This document shows, piece by piece, positions 22,560-33,564 of a stretch of 64,000 nucleotides of DNA; position 1 is the stretch's first letter; the number at the start of each line of letters is the position of its first letter. The DNA lies in NCBI GenBank assembly GCA_019426215.1, contig CM033408.1, forward strand, positions 27,135,953-27,199,952, read 5' to 3'. Under the pieces are notes generated by a model. It was not told where the DNA came from and did not search any database. It worked only from the letters and a program-made list of their open reading frames with translations. A program made the position numbers and the translations under genes. This stretch comes from Buddleja alternifolia. Its lineage: Eukaryota; Streptophyta; Magnoliopsida; Lamiales; Scrophulariaceae.

Positions 22560-23640
22560 TTTTAATTAATACAAACTGTATGATGTCTAAAAAAAATATC
22601 TTTAGTCTTTTTTGTTCTTTCTCTCTCAGCAAATAAATTTGCTAATATTTCAACATCCACATTTTTTTTATAAACATATAAACTGCAACTCATGGTTGTC
22701 TGGTCAGAACTTTCTTCTTTTGAAGCATTCTTCTTGTGCTCTTTCATTTTTTTCTTCAATTTTACTTGTCTTTTCTTGTCCCTAACCTGACGTCAATGGT
22801 CTTCGTATTCATTTGTATCTTCGTCAATAGGCTGCAACCCATCAATGTTATTTTTTGAATTTTTTTCTCAATTTCGAACTGTTTCTTGATTTTATTATTC
22901 TGCTTTTGAGTTGCTAGTGCAACTTTTTATCCTATCTTTGTCATTTTCAACAATGGCATATAATAATAACCCCCTACAAACTTCTACATTGTTGTCAAGA
23001 TTGAAAACGAAGTTGTAGTCTTTCTTATTCGATGTTTCCAAAGCCAAATATAGTAGGCAGAGGAACTCTAACTCTGCAACATAATTGGTTGATTGTTGGA
23101 TTTTTATAATTTAAATATTAAATTAATTTTATTTGATACCTATGAAATTAAGTCTATGTATTGAGTCACAAGACAACCAATATACATTGCATTCACATCT
23201 TCGAACAATGTAATTATGGCTCTATCTTTGCCATTAGTGACATTCATGGTTAGTCGATACGACAATACCTGTAATTGCTAGAAAAGTATGGGTTTTTTTA
23301 TTAACTATTATATATATCTTTTATGTAGTTGTTTTTCATAGCTTGGGAATGTTTCCACTTGTTCATATTAGCAATTTCTGCATTGTATCCCATGTATTGT
23401 CTTGGAAATTGATTGATTGCAATTGTCAAGGCAAGTTTTCCACTATCTCGACATTTGTTACGAATAATATCCTTAATTTAATATATCTCTAAGATTAAAT
23501 TGTCTCTTATAATCTCATGCATCAGATGATGCACCTGATTTTTACATGCCAACTCGCAATGGCAAATGTAATCACTTCTATTGAAATTAAAAGTCCTAAC
23601 TCAAAGATCAATGGTCGTTTTGTACTTCATAGAATAACTA
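22560..23640 (-). other. Unassigned coding-like remnant on the minus strand
   Basis: I do not recognise this sequence. On the minus strand several non-contiguous stretches read like degraded protein: from about 23600 down, YICHCELACKNQVHH; from about 23460, RNKCRDSGKLALTIAINQFP; from about 23080, AELEFLCLLYLALETSNKKD continuing with YNFVFNLDNN. These are separated by stops and AT-rich DNA. The C-x-C...C spacing of the first is faintly reminiscent of a SWIM-type zinc finger found in transposase-related proteins, but this is weak. It directly abuts the inverted-repeat complex ending at 22524. It could equally be chance reading in AT-rich DNA. Confidence 0.25.
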
Positions 23641-23655
23641 CCATTAACGTACCCG

Positions 23656-23658
<3 letters not shown>

Positions 23659-23695
<37 letters not shown>

Positions 23696-23895
23696 CTCTA
23701 ACCAATTAATTTAGGGAAAAATTATTTCAATCTCAAAAACTCATTCTACAAACTTATTATTTTAAAAAAAAAACTCAAAACATATATGTATATATATATA
23801 TATAATACTCTAACCAATTAATTTAGGGAAAAATTATTTCAATCTCAAAAACTCATTCTACAAACTTATTATTTAAAAAAAAAACTCAAACTTAA
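23659..23895. repeat. (TA)n microsatellite followed by a ~100-bp direct duplication
   Basis: A (TA)n array at about 23659-23691 leads into a segment with AATACTCTAACCAATTAATT. The whole segment, including a shorter (TA)n, is repeated once directly at about 23785-23890 with almost no differences, ending both times in an A-run and CTCAAA. This points to a recent local duplication mediated by the TA runs. Confidence 0.8.
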
Positions 23896-24603
23896 AGATT
23901 AACAACTTTTTGGAATAAAGTTACTTAATGTCTAAAGTTAGGAATTAATCGATTGAATTTTTATCAAAATATTTTGTTTTAGTTTATTCAATTTAATAAT
24001 TTGTAGAATACAATTTTAATTTTTTTTAATATTAGATATTTCAAATATTTTTTTATAATTTATTTTTAACTTTAAGATGGTAATTATATATATCTATATA
24101 TATTATTTTAATAATGTTTAAAAATATTTAAAAAAAACCCTGAAAATAAAAATAAAAATAAAAATAATATCAATCATCAACTTAAACGTTCTAAATAAAT
24201 ATTTTTTTTACAAAGTACAATTAATTAAATCTTTATTTATAAAACTACGGGCAATTAAGTGCATAAATTTATCTATTAGCCCTAAATTTTGGATATTGAA
24301 AAAAACAAAACAACGATCCAATATGTCCATGTGAACCTCTTCAACACTCTTTGACAACCAGTTCATGTTAAAAAGAAAACACTGTGTGTCACAAGCTGAT
24401 GCATGCAAGAAATGTAGAAATACAGTTTTCATAGGTATTTGAGTTCAAATTGTTTCACAAGCTTTTAGGGAGACATTGCTCAATCTCAGCTCCGCCAAGA
24501 ATTAATATCAACCCTTAACTCCTGAAAATTATGTCACTATCAATGATGTAACAAAGGAACAGGAACAGGCTCATGTTTTATAAATATATATATATATATA
24601 TAT
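23896..24603. other. AT-rich spacer, no gene seen
   Basis: Only short ORFs on the minus strand (for example 24208-24432) with no recognisable domain. It ends in a (TA)n run at about 24586-24602 that forms the insertion site of the following MITE. Confidence 0.5.
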
Positions 24604-25060
24604 GGGAAAATTGCATTTTTGGTCCCATATGTTTGGCCTTTTTGGATTTTGATTCCATTTATTACGAAATTCTCACATTATATCCCATAACTTTCAATTT
24701 TTCTTACATTTAGTCTCATTGAAGGATTCCGTCCAACAATTAACGGTCAACTCTGTTAGTCAACATTTTGACCAGTTTTTTAAGGAGATTATGTGCGTGA
24801 GTGACACGTGATATTGAATAGAAATATCGTGATATTGAACATAATCCGTGTGTGAGTGCATTCATGCACGAATACTGCCCAAAAAATTTGGTCAAAATGT
24901 TGACTAACGGAGTTGATCGTTAAGTATTGGATGGAATCCTTCAATGGGACCAAATGTGAAAAAAATTGAAAGTTATGGGATATAATGTGAGAATTTCGCA
25001 ATAAATGGGACCAAAATCGAAAAAGACCAAAGTTATGGGATCAAAAATACAATTTTCCCC
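24604..25060. mobile_element. 457-bp fold-back MITE inserted in a (TA)n tract
   Basis: The two halves are inverse complements for roughly 180 bp each. The left arm begins GGGAAAATTGCATTTTTGGT and the right arm ends ATACAATTTTCCCC. Other matched blocks are GGATTCCGTCCAA against TTGGATGGAATCC, and CAACATTTTGACC against GGTCAAAATGTTG. The element is flanked on both sides by TATATA runs, consistent with a TA target. There is no coding capacity. Family assignment (Tc1/mariner-like by the TA target) is inference. Confidence 0.85.
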
Positions 25061-26569
25061 ATATATATATACTAGTCGAAAAGTACACCGCGCTAATGTG
25101 CGGTGAATACTGCCCGGATCAGACAGGGCGAGTGTTCATTTTGTTGGCCCAAGTTTAGGGGGATTAATCTAGAGGCCCATGCTGAGGCAGAAGCCAAAAT
25201 TGTAGACATGAGGCATATATTTGTGGAACCCATTTGGGGGATGACTTTTTTTTTTTTTTGAAGCCCAATTAGCACACAGTCCGATCAAGTGAACCCAACA
25301 CATGAATTTCTGCATAGATTACACAGCAAGACAGATAGAAAAACTTGACAAAAAGTTAAATCTGAAAGCTATCTTTCGATTTACTCTGTCCATAACTATA
25401 ATTAAAATTTCCAATATATGAGTTTCTGCTAGATCATACATGGCTTCTATGAACAGGTAAGATTGAGTTGCAATTAATTTCATAATATAAATGCAATAGA
25501 CAAAAACAATTTCATTAATTAAGATTATAATAATTAATAACCACCATAACTATAATCTTTCAAATTTTAAGGTCATTGTATATCATCATACTACATATAA
25601 TTGATCTTTCAAACCAACCTACATATTCATCCAAGCAAAAAGAGAAAACAAGTCTGATTGACAAAAAAAAAAAAAAAAAAAGCATTGAGAATCTTCTTTG
25701 ATGCACCAAAAACAATTGTAGACCAAATTACTAAAAGTCTTCTCCCTCGCTTGAATAATTTGAATCTGACCTATCCCCAGCCTCTGTGATTGTTATATCG
25801 AGCTACAACCTGCAACTACAAAAGCATATTCAAGTCATCTTAAGCACAAAAAAGATGTTCATAATTCATTAATTGTCCCCTCTATTCACAATGAAATCTT
25901 AGCAACAGAAACCTTAAGGACCCAATATGAACTCACAGACAATGAAATCTTGGTAACAGGAACCTTAAAGACCCACAAATCGGGAATCCATGTCAAGTAA
26001 TAAACAAATATGCTCATCAAAATCGAAAAAAAAGACTCATTTTTCCTCAACAAAACTTCCAACGAGGCATCAAAAGAAAACTGAAAATAGAATACCAAAA
26101 TTATTCAACAACAAAATCTATACTTCATATGTAGTAAAAGTTTGAAAATCTTGAGAATCCAATGCCACTTTCAAGAAATTAACTATCTCATATAATTCAA
26201 ATGCATGAAGCATGAAAAAAAGAGGGAAAAAAGCAACCCACTTGATAAGGAAGCTACATTATATTGTTTGCGCATGGAAGAAACTTTCTTTATTAAATAA
26301 ATAGATATATTAAGAAAAATCATTAAAGCTTATATTGACAATATGGTTCAGTGGTTTGTATTTTTAAGAGGTATATTGCATTACAATTTTCAATAATATA
26401 ATTACCATAGCATAAAATTCCATTTTTCACTCTATTGAACTCAATTTCAGGAAAATTTATATTTCTACATTGGTGAGTTAAAGAAATAAATGAATGCAGC
26501 AAATATATTTGAACAAATAGCATTGCCTGTGTAAGTGACACCACTTATGAGTTGGCCGAGTCTGAGGAG
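25061..26569. other. AT-rich spacer downstream of the EDR2-like pseudogene
   Basis: No gene seen. A ~37-bp imperfect direct repeat around AATGAAATCTTAGCAACAG occurs at about 25889-25925 and again at 25941-25977. A poly-A run is at about 25662-25681. Part of the stretch may be old 3' flanking sequence of the minus-strand pseudogene, but no conserved exon could be read beyond 26570. Confidence 0.5.
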
Positions 26570-27889
26570 CTACCTCCAGATTCGGCACACAATAGCAGAT
26601 GATAATTCTATATGAGAAACTCTGACTGCACCAATTAGCTGCTCCGACAACTCTTCGATGCTGTTGGCCTGTGCAGTGCAACAATTTATAGCATTTCTCA
26701 TATGCTGTATGATCAACCAAATTTTCCCATTGAATATTGAACGAAAAAACTAAAAATTTCTCCAACCCACAAAACATGTCCATGATTCTAGTTTTATCGT
26801 CTCAATACATTTGCCCATTACTATAAAAATAGGTATTCATTATATTATTTGATTGCATTATCCCTCATTTTAATTGACGAAGATTGAACTAAACCTTTTT
26901 GTGTACAAAAGAGTGAAATTAGGAAAAGAAAGTTTTATTTATAGATAAAAGACATAACATTCAGTGAGTTACAAATTAAACTAAAATCCTGATATGTTTT
27001 GGAATATTAGTTTTTTGTTCTCTTTTGTAATGCGAAAATGGTAGTTTTGGAATAAAGTTGCATAACATTGACTCTTATTAATTACTAATAAAAATTAAAT
27101 GGGATATCCTTCATGAGGTGGATGGAGAAAGTATATTTCTTCAAAGAAATTCAAGCACATGTAGGTCATGCATGTCTACACCTCCAATTAATACAGGTAT
27201 AATTCAAGAACAAATATACAGGGCGAAGTAATGTGTTCTTTTCTGTAATACCTTTTTCAATATGTTAATAATCAGAAGACATTCTTTTGCATGCCCAATA
27301 AGTTTAACACATCAACTCCCATAAGCAAAAACCAAATTTCTTACCTAGAAGCAATGTTTTGAGCTTTTAGAATGAGCAGATATGTTGTAAGTTGAGATGT
27401 AAATACCTGTACAAGAAAAGCCATGTCGACAACAAGTGACGTGATGACACCAACTACAAGCCCTAGGACTCCATTTGCCACAGACCCACAGTGGACGAAC
27501 CAATGCCAACATCGACCTACAGAAATATAAGAAACACCACCAGCATGGTGATCTCTGGTGCAGATTTAACTATAAAAAAATTATTCCTACTTCCAAGTAC
27601 TTAGGACGGCGAATATAGTTGCAATCAACTGCTTTCCCAAGTAAACAAGGGGTGCTTCCAACATACAATCCAAGAGCCCTGCATATAGTCAAATGCGAAA
27701 GTTGGTGAAGTTACAAAGAAATAGGAAGAAGAGTTTCATATCTGATATTTATTGGGACACATTAATTATGTTTTAAGCAAGAGAGCACTCAAAACATATC
27801 TTATAACATCTATGAAGGTAGAAATATGTATGCAGTTTTAATTGAAATCCCCTCTTATAAATAATGCTACAAAGTAATTGCAAATAGTT

Positions 27890-28172
27890 TGAAACAAAAG
27901 CTTAAAGTCTGGAAACATAAATGAGAAGCAAACTAAATATTATTTCTGCTAACCTTACAATATTTAAAGAAATATAACGTGGGTAAAGATAGCTAACAAA
28001 CTCCTAAGAAATAGGAAATAACAAACTCCTGACTAAACTCTAACAACTCTATCTAAGAATGAGTCAAAGCATAATTAACTGAACAAAGAAAATAATGACA
28101 GCAGAAGACTAAAAGAACAAAGTAATCTAATAACAAAAAATAAGTAATAATAAGATGCACTAATTTTTGACA
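27890..28172 (-). repeat. 3' LTR of the 27890-32669 copia element
   Basis: 283 bp, adjacent to the purine tract whose plus-strand reading is CTCCCCCTC at 28173-28181. It is the same length as the other LTR. Confidence 0.95.
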
Positions 28173-31100
28173 CTCCCCCTCATGCTTACGATCAATCAAC
28201 CCAAGTGCTTCACGAAAAGCTTCAAGCTTCGGCTTCGAAAGTGCTTTTGTAAACACATCAGCAACTTGATCATTTGTCCTAATACTCGTCAACTCAATTT
28301 CTTGATTCAAGACTTTCTCCCGAATAAAGTGATGATGAACCTGAATGTGCTTTGTTCGAGCGTGGAATAATGGATTTGATGCTAGCTTGACTGCGCTTTC
28401 ATTGTCACACTTCACTGAAATTGGATAACCCACCTTTTCATAAATATCAGAAATTAACATCTTCAACCAAACACATTCTTGGGCAGCCATTGTTGCAGCA
28501 CAATATTCTGCTTCTGTACTAGAGAGAGCAACATTTGGTTGCTTTTTGCTGCACCACGAAATTGCAGCTGAACTCATGGTGAAACAATATCCTGTAGTTG
28601 ATCTTCTATCATTTATATCACCTGCCCAATCAGAATCTACGAACCCGCTTAGCACAAACTTCTCATTTCTTTTGTAGAATAAACCATACTCAAGAGTGCT
28701 CTTCACATATCTTAGAATTCTTTTTCCTGCTTCAAGGTGAGATACCTGTGGATTTTCCATAAACTGAGAAATAACACCTACAGAGTAAGACAAGTCAGGC
28801 CTTGTTATAGTTAAATAAATTAAACTACCAACAAGCTGTCTAAACTTTGTCGAATTCACCACAGGTTTTCCTTCCTCTTTCTGCAACTTCTGATGTGGTT
28901 CCATAGGAGTAGGATTGGGTTTTGCTTCATTCATGTCAAAACGTTCCAACAACATTTTTGCATATCCATTTTGAGACAAAAACAAGCCATTGTCCATTTT
29001 TTCTATCTCCAACCCGAGAAAACACCCGGCTTCACCTAAATTCTTCATCTCAAATCGGATAGCCAATTCATCACAAAAACGATTAATCTCAACAGAATTA
29101 TCTCCAGTTATTATCATATCATCCACATATAAAAGAACTAGAAGATGCAACTCCGAGTTTCTTTTAACAAACATGCTTGAATCTGAATTTGATACTTTAA
29201 AGCCACAAAAAATTAAGTATTCAAAAATTTTACCATACCAAGCACGCGGAGCTTGCTTGAGCCCGTACAAGGCTTTCCTTAGTCAACAAACATAGTCAGG
29301 AAACTCCTTTGACTCAAAACCTTGGGGCTGATTCATGAAAACTTCTTTATCTAGCGCCCCGTAGAGAAATGCATTTTTCACGTCTAGCTGCCATAATTTC
29401 CATCCTTTGTGAGCAGCTAAGGAGATGATGGTTCTAACAGTCGTCATCTTTGCAACTGGACTGAAGATCTCCTGGTAATCCAGCCCATATTGTTGTGAAA
29501 AACCTCGAGCGACCAGCCGTGCTTTGTACCTGTCCACCGATCCATCAGCTTTTTTCTTCAACTTGTAAACCCATTTACATGTTACTGGTTGGACCTCTTT
29601 TGGCTTTGGTACTAACTCCCAAGTGTTATTTTTCATCAAGGCTGAAATCTCGTCTTTCATGGCTCCTTCCCAATTTGAATTTCCCTTTGCTTCTTCAAAG
29701 CATGTAGGTTCATGAAAATCAAATGGCCCAGTGAGTAAACATTGTGTCACAGTACATTGATTTAAACAAACCTGGAAATCTTTTTGCCAAATTGGATTTC
29801 TTTTCTTTCTAGTAGATCATCTAGTAGCAGGAGTACTTTGAATAATTTCTTGACTTGGTGAAACCAATTTGTCATGTGATGAATCATCGCTCCCCCTTAC
29901 TCTAGTATCAGGTGATTTTGTCATCTCCAATGAATCTGATTGTAGTTCTTCAAGGTCCTCTTTAGTATGAAAATCATCAATATTCCCAAAAGTTGTTCCT
30001 GTCAACTTTGAGCTGCTATAGTATGGTTAAACTTCATCAAAGACTACATCTCGAGAAGTGGTGAATTTCTTGTTCTCAGGATCCATGCACCTCCACCCTT
30101 TTCGATGATGATCATAACCAACAAAAACACATCGTTTTGCTTTTGATCTAACTTTGTTCTGTCACTTTTAGAAACATGAACATAACAAATAGAACCAAAA
30201 ATTCGCAAATAACTCATATTTGGCTTTGTTTTATACAAAAGTTCAAAAGGAGACTTGTTACCTTGCCAAGGAGGTAGTCGATTTACCACGTGACATGCAC
30301 ACTTCATTGCTTCAGCCCAAAGCTCTCGAGGAAGATTTTTGTCATGTATTAAAGACAAACTCATTTATGTCAAGTGTGCGAGTTTCCGTTCAGCAACTCC
30401 GTTCTGTTGCGGGGTTTTTCGACAAGTCATTTGCCTTTGAATGCCACTATCGTCACAATATTTGAGAAATTCTCCATCCAAATATTCTGTCCCGTTGTCT
30501 GTCCTCAAGCAATTGATTTTGGAGTCAAGTTCTTTCTCGATACAACTCTTGAACTCGAGAAATTTCGTAAAAGCCTCACTCTTTTGCTTCAAGAAATACA
30601 CCCAAGTGAACCTGGAGAAATCATCAACAAATATCATCATATAACGATAATTACTGTAACTTAGTGTTTTGGTGGGCCCCATCAAATCTGAGTGAACTAA
30701 CTCAAGTGGCTTTGACCTTCGATTCAATGATTTCTTGAAAGGAAGGCGGTGGGACTTGCCAAATTGGCATCCTTGGCAAACCATGTGTGATGGTATATTG
30801 CTGAAAGTTGGCATTCCATCAACCAAATTCTTAGAGGAAATCTCCCTCAAATGTTGATAACCGACGTGACCCAACCTAGCATGCCAAAGAGTTGCACTAT
30901 TGTTTCGACTTGTTTTCTCAACATAAGCTTCAGATGCAGACAATACAAACAAGTTAGACTTTTTCTTTCTAGTCAATAACATTACCAATTATTTCTTTCA
31001 CATCCCTTAATACTTTAACATCATTAGGACCAAAAAGAACATACTTTCCAGAATCAGTAATTTGAGAAACTAATACTAGATTTTTTCTAACTCCAGGAAC

Positions 31101-32271
31101 AAGATATACACTTTTTAAGACAACGTTATCATTTTCAGAGTCAGTTACCTTGACATTAGCACTTCCTTCTTTCTCGCCGAGATGTATTGAGTTTTCTGCT
31201 GTAACGATGGCTCGATTTCCGACGTGGTTGTGAGCATTTGAGATCAATGAATCATCTCCAGTGAGATGATGAGTGCATCCAGAATCAAATATCCAATCCG
31301 TCTTATAATCAATGGATGTATTAATTGCATGAAAATTTGTCCCATGTTGTATAGAAGGTTGAGAATGATTATGACAGTCAATTACCTCATTTGAAAAACA
31401 TTTCTCCCAATCAATTTGTTGATCTTGTTCCCCATTCTTTTCAGTGCTCAAATTTCCATCCTCAAGCTTTACACGGCAAAATCTTTTGATATGCCCAGGC
31501 TTTCCGCATCTGTAACACTTCTTTTCCTCGTATGATGTTTTATCTGGATTTGGATTTGACTTTTTCTGAGGACCAATATTGGATGAACCTTTTGATGTAG
31601 TCTTACTCTTCCTTTTTCCTTTTGAGAAGAGAACATCATCAGATCCACTAGAAATGTGCACTCCTGCCATTTGCCTAGCCAAAGCTTCTTGATTAGTCAA
31701 TAAATTCTCCAACTCCAAAATGCTTGATTGATTCGCCCATCCTTGCACCGATGTAATAAATGGCATATACTCCTTCCTCATGCCTCGAATGAGATATCTT
31801 CTCACGCGGGGTTCTTTGATTGGTTCATCCAATTCTGAAATTTCTGCACACAAATTTTTCACTTTAAGAAAATATTGTGAAATGGACATATCACCTTGAG
31901 TAAGGCCAGCAAGCTCGTTCTCCAAGAACTGCAATCTTGATGTGTTCTTCTTCATGAACAGAGCTTCAAGAGTGTCCCATAATTCCTTTGGAGAATCAAC
32001 CTCTCGAACATGATCAATGAACTCCTTACTGATCGATGTTCGTAGTGCAAACATAGCTTTTCCACACTTAATCCTCCACTTCCTCCGAGCTTCTGCGTTT
32101 TCCGGAGTGTCGGCAGGAATTACATCAAGACCCAAGACCCAACGTCATATCCCAAAGGTCTTGACCCTGGAGATAAGCTTCCATGCATAAGCGCCAATAC
32201 TTGTAGTTTGTACCTTCAAGCTTCTCTACGCCATACTGCGTACAACCAGCTGCACCCCTATTTTGATCCAT
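28139..32271 (-). pseudogene. Copia gag-pol polyprotein (minus strand) with multiple lesions
   Basis: Gag starts at the ATG 32271-32269 (MDQNRGAAGC). A frameshift near 32140 leads to the frame 32135-30969: gag, an intact CCHC knuckle (CYRCGKPGHIKRFC) and protease (FDSGCTHH). A shift near 30975 leads to integrase: HARLGHVG, HSDLMGP, LRTDNGTEY, QQNGVAER. Further breaks lie near 30370 and 30150. RT is at 29750-29286 (KWVYKLKKKADG, QLDVKNAFLYG). TGA at 29285-29283 interrupts it, a C-to-T change in an expected CGA arginine codon being the simplest cause. RT continues with YVDDMIITGD, then RNase H (DSDWAGD, SSTEAEYCA) and ADVFTKALS, stopping near 28139. Catalytic residues are otherwise kept, so the element decayed recently and cannot make an intact polyprotein now. 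Confidence 0.93.
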
Positions 32272-32374
32272 CTTACTGACAATAAACTTTTATTAGTAAC
32301 AACCAAATGATTTTCTCCAACAAGTGAACAAGTGACAACACTTGATAGACAAGAAAATCAGAACCTAAAACCAG

Positions 32375-32386
32375 GCTCTGGTACCA
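32375..32386 (-). other. Primer binding site of the 27890-32669 copia
   Basis: On the minus strand TGGTACCAGAGC follows the LTR end (TTTCA) directly. It differs at one base from the TGGTATCAGAGC of the other copia elements here and is a known variant type of Met-tRNA primer site. Confidence 0.88.
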
Positions 32387-32669
32387 TGAAACAAAAGCTT
32401 AAAGTCTGGAAACATAAATGAGAAGCAAACTAAAAATTATTTCTGCTAACCTTACAATATTTAAAGAAATATAACGTGGGTAAAGATAGCTAACAAACTC
32501 CCAAGAAATAGGAAATAACAAACTCCTGACTAAACTCTAACAACTCTATCTAAGAATGAGTTAAATCATAATTAACTTAACAAAGAAAATAATGACAGCA
32601 GAAGACTAAGAGAACAAAGTAATCTAATAAGAAAAAATAAGTAATAATAAGATGCACTAATTTTTGACA
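32387..32669 (-). repeat. 5' LTR of the 27890-32669 copia element
   Basis: 283 bp, TG...CA on the minus strand, followed by the primer site at 32386 and bordered by TAGTT at 32670-32674. Confidence 0.95.
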
Positions 32670-33564
32670 TAGTTTTACACAATAGTGGTGCAAAGTTTTA
32701 TCTTTGGAGCATCAAATTGAGTTGGTTCTTAGACATCAACTTATGACAATACATCAGTAACTCCTTAAAAAGGGCATTATAGTTTGTTTCCTTAGAAAGG
32801 GGAACGAGAAGAAAGATACCTTAGGTACTGATGGAATAAGCTTCAATCTACTGTTGCGGAAATCATCATCCCCGTCGACAAACCACTGCAAGAGAGATCC
32901 TGGTACTAATTCCTTGGCCACAAAATAAAAAACCATGCTGCAGTTTGTCGATCCAGGTACCTAGAAGAACAAATTATTTTATTAATTTTTCAAACCACCA
33001 CATAAAATATTCAGATAGGTACTCTCCCACATAATCTACTTACTTACAGGTTAAAAACAAGAGAGAAATGCCCTTTTTCTGATGCAACCTAACAAGAAAA
33101 CTCGAGCATGTCACTTGTGATAACCTTAAGTTACTATGAAACAATTAAAAGATTAATCAAATGTAAATTAGTAATTTTATGAAAATCTGTATAATAAGAA
33201 ATAACAGCAGTGACTGAAAGGAATTGCTTTTAACCCCAGAGAAACTTACTTGTGCTGCACAACCACGGCGTCTGGCAACATGATCCATTCTTTTTGTATC
33301 TTTAAACCAGTAGGAAGCTTTTGATTTGTCTTTAAACCATGGCGTAAAATGCAATCAGAATGTCTTTGCATTAAACCAGCAAGGATTAATTACTTTTGAT
33401 TTGTCATAAGGAAAATGCTTGCTACGAACTCTGAAGTTGTTTCCAACGGATAATCTCCAACAGTTACGAGCCTTATCATTATCATCACGTCGAAGTTTAC
33501 CCGAGAAAATGGACAAAGCTATTTGGTCTTGAGGTTCTTCATTGGCTTCAAATTCCGAACACAC

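Larger units (their letters stand above)
27890..32669 (-). mobile_element. Ty1/copia element with 283-bp LTRs, inside an intron of the EDR2-like pseudogene
   Basis: Minus-strand element. The 5' LTR is 32669-32387 and the 3' LTR is 28172-27890, both 283 bp, differing at 7 sites by eye (~2.5%). On the minus strand the ends are TGTCAAAAAT and TTTGTTTCA. The target duplication is a perfect TAGTT (27885-27889 and 32670-32674). The primer site is TGGTACCAGAGC (32386-32375) and the purine tract GAGGGGGAG (28181-28173). It lies in the same orientation as the host pseudogene, within an intron that would be only about 356 bp without it. The polyprotein is nearly complete but has several frameshifts and nonsense codons. 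Confidence 0.96.
26570..33564 (-). pseudogene. EDR2-like (DUF1336 / EDR2 C-terminal domain) gene remnant, multi-exon
   Basis: Minus-strand exons match, in order, the EDR2 C-terminal domain of plant lipid-binding/defence-regulator proteins. They are: ~33564-33394 (ARNCWRLSVGNNFRVRSKHF); ~33354-33250 (FKDTKRMDHVARRRGCAAQ, donor GTAAGT); 33088-33048 (VASEKGHFSLVFN); 32960-32820 (SMVFYFVAKELVPGSLLQWF, then FVDGDDDFRNSRLKLIPSVP, donor GTATC); 27678-27591 (GSTPCLLGKAVDCNYIRR); 27516-27407 (ANGVLGLVVGVITSLVVDMA); 26668-26570 (SIEELSEQLIGAVRVSHIEL). Most junctions keep AG acceptors and GT donors. Lesions: the 88-bp exon is 8 bp short, the 110-bp exon 8 bp long, an extra TG shifts the last exon, and the exon at 33354 is disordered. 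No 5' exons are found. A 4.8-kb copia lies in the intron 32819-27679. Function is lost or C-terminal only. Confidence 0.85.
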
